Shown here in pieces: positions 62,536-64,000 of a DNA stretch of 64,000 nucleotides. Every line of letters begins with the position of its first letter. Within the stretch, counting starts at the first letter, position 1. This stretch comes from Luteolibacter sp. Y139. Its GTDB lineage: Bacteria; Verrucomicrobiota; Verrucomicrobiia; Verrucomicrobiales; Akkermansiaceae. The translations under genes were made by a program, and so were the position numbers. The DNA lies in the NCBI RefSeq assembly GCF_038066715.1, contig NZ_JBBUKT010000016.1, positions 62,001 through 126,000 of the forward strand, written 5' to 3'. Under the pieces are notes generated by a model. It ran no database searches, had not been told where the DNA came from, and saw only the letters and a list, made by a program, of their open reading frames with translations.

Positions 62536-64000
62536 ATGAAACTGCTGTTCCCTACACCCCTGCGAACCATGATTGCCGTGGCTGGAGCCACGGCCATGGC
62601 ATCTCCCGTCTTTGGGGCCTCCCTGCTCTACACCGTCCCCGCGGCCGCTGAAAACGGCCGGCTCGGTGCAGCGCTGGCAGCCTTGGGCGACATGGATGCC
62701 GATGGCATTCCTGACCTCGCAATCGGTGATCCCGGCTACACCCAGGCCGGCCTTGCTGGCTCCGGCCAAGTCCAAATCGTGAGCGGTGCCACCGGCTCCG
62801 TGCTCCACACTCTGCTCGGCACCCCGGCCGCTGGCCAAGCCTTCGGCACCGCGCTAGCCACGCTGGATGCCAATGGCGACGGCACCGCTGACCTCGCGGT
62901 CGGCGCCACCGGCGGCATCGGCTCGGTCTCGATCTACTCCGGCATCGATGGCTCGCTGCTCCGCACGATCACCGCGGCGTCCCCGGAAGCGGGCTCGCTC
63001 TACGGGGCGGCGCTCGCGAATGCCGGCGACCAGAATGCCGATGGCAAGGATGACCTCTTCATCGGCGCTCCCGGCTCGTCCACGTCCGATGGCGCGGTCG
63101 CCATCGCTTCCGGTGGCGATGGCGCGGAAATCCTCTTCCTCACGGCGGATATCCCCGACACCCAGTTCGGTACCTCGATCGCCCCGGTGGCGGACGTGAA
63201 TGCCGATGGCCTGCTCGATCTCGCGGTCGGTGGCCCTGCTGCTGACGGTGGCAAAGGCCGCGTGCAACTTCTCATCAGCGCCGATGGCGGCGAGTTCACC
63301 TCGATCTTCGGCACCGTGGCCGGTGCCAAGCTGGGCGCGAAGCTCGGCGGCGTGGATGACCGCAATGCCGACGGCGTGGCCGACCTCATCGTCGGCTCCG
63401 GTTCGGGCGGCAGCGCCTTCCTCGTCTCGGGCACGGACCTCACCACCGTCACCAATCTCAGCCTCGCGGGTGCGGCAGCGAACCTGCCAGTGGTTCCCGG
63501 TGGCGTCTTCGATCTCGATGGCAATGGCACCACGGAAATGCTCGTCGGCTATCCCGGCGCGACCCCGCTGCCGAAGGTGGACGTGATCCCGGATCCCACG
63601 GCTCCCGAGCCGGTCAGCTACGACGCTGCGTCCGCGGTCGGCGGCCTCGGCTCGGCCATCACCGTGCTTCCCGGCTTCGGCTTCGCCTTTGGCGAACCGC
63701 TGGCGGAAGGCGGTGCCGTCCACGTCTACGGCGAAGGCGTCCCCGTCGTGGATACCGATGGCGATGGCGTGCCCGATGCGGAAGACCACTGCCCGAACTC
63801 GATCCTCGATCCCACGGTGGTCTTCGGTGACGTCGACACCGGCGTGGAAAACGTCGTCGACGAAGAGGGCTGCTCGCTCGCCGACCTGTTCGCCGCGCTC
63901 GAGCCCGGACGCGGCTGGAAGAACCACGGCGAGTTCGTTTCCAATACCGGCAAGCTGATCAAGCGCCTGCTGCGCGAAGGCACCATCGACTCGAGCGAGG
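62536..64000 (+). CDS. Exported FG-GAP / TSP3 repeat protein (runs off the right edge)
   Basis: The frame is open from the ATG at 62536 to base 64000 (488 codons), so the C-terminus is missing. After a signal peptide (about 1-30) come about seven FG-GAP-like repeats recognised by GDMDADGIPDLAIGDPG, DANGDGTADLAVGATGG, DQNADGKDDLFIGAPGS, DVNADGLLDLAVGGPAA and DRNADGVADLIVGSGSG, with calcium-type loops and a seven-bladed propeller as expected. Then follows a TSP3 motif, DTDGDGVPDAEDHCPN. It is probably a surface or secreted adhesion-like protein; the function cannot be read further. Confidence 0.85.
   Translation, partial: MKLLFPTPLRTMIAVAGATAMASPVFGASLLYTVPAAAENGRLGAALAALGDMDADGIPDLAIGDPGYTQAGLAGSGQVQIVSGATGSVLHTLLGTPAAGQAFGTALATLDANGDGTADLAVGATGGIGSVSIYSGIDGSLLRTITAASPEAGSLYGAALANAGDQNADGKDDLFIGAPGSSTSDGAVAIASGGDGAEILFLTADIPDTQFGTSIAPVADVNADGLLDLAVGGPAADGGKGRVQLLISADGGEFTSIFGTVAGAKLGAKLGGVDDRNADGVADLIVGSGSGGSAFLVSGTDLTTVTNLSLAGAAANLPVVPGGVFDLDGNGTTEMLVGYPGATPLPKVDVIPDPTAPEPVSYDAASAVGGLGSAITVLPGFGFAFGEPLAEGGAVHVYGEGVPVVDTDGDGVPDAEDHCPNSILDPTVVFGDVDTGVENVVDEEGCSLADLFAALEPGRGWKNHGEFVSNTGKLIKRLLREGTIDSSE

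Overview
The window is dense, GC-rich chromosomal DNA. It is best explained as a member of the Verrucomicrobiota, probably Luteolibacter- or Haloferula-like. The reasons are the DUF1800/DUF1501 secretion-linked pair, very large exported mosaic proteins with TSP3-like and 'GW..Y' C-terminal modules, an ECF sigma factor fused to a membrane-tethered C-terminal domain, and many Sec-exported proteins of unknown function. The species assignment is inference from gene content. No rRNA, tRNA, CRISPR array, insertion sequence or prophage was seen.

Layout. 0-3 kb: an edge-truncated membrane protein, an exported propeller-like protein and a LolC/E-type permease. 3-11 kb: a three-gene module of a His-rich YqiJ/NfeD-like membrane protein, a YqiK-type flotillin and a ~1,700-residue AAA ATPase of the 'DNA repair ATPase' (DUF3686) type. 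11-13.6 kb: a small DsrE / PPOX / DUF1348 gene cluster divergent from a LysR regulator, with a clear T-N11-A palindrome between them. 13.6-35 kb: a long run of minus-strand genes for exported proteins: a triple RCC1 propeller, a GH43 enzyme, the DUF1800-DUF1501-pseudopilin-like operon, a SRPBCC/ArsR pair and a 2,142-residue metalloprotease. 35-42 kb: a second GH43-like enzyme, a NodIJ-like ABC exporter, a GYF_2 plus five-PH-domain membrane protein and two tandem Sec-exported Hcp-fold proteins. 42-50 kb: a methyltransferase, an esterase, a DUF6370-like protein, the sigma/membrane-protein pair, an amidohydrolase and a pseudopilin. 50-57 kb: rmuC, sodA, a secreted unknown, a four-PDZ HtrA-type protease and an adjacent degenerate protease-fold partner. 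57-64 kb: YceI, an MBL-fold hydrolase, two EF-hand proteins, an AlkA-like glycosylase, an RRM protein and the start of an FG-GAP/TSP3 protein running off the right edge.

How it works together. Much of the coding capacity is for envelope and secreted functions: polysaccharide breakdown (two GH43-type enzymes, an esterase), envelope proteostasis (HtrA-like protease with pseudo-protease, LolC/E permease), membrane organisation (flotillin module, PH-domain protein) and adhesion-like mosaics. Rho-independent terminators are strong and GC-rich; two share the same 11-bp stem arms. A REP-like intergenic element occurs three times between 45 and 50.3 kb. A heptamer, CTGTTAG/CTAACAG, recurs about 20 times on both strands and in several reading frames, often using otherwise rare codons, so it looks like a DNA-level signal.
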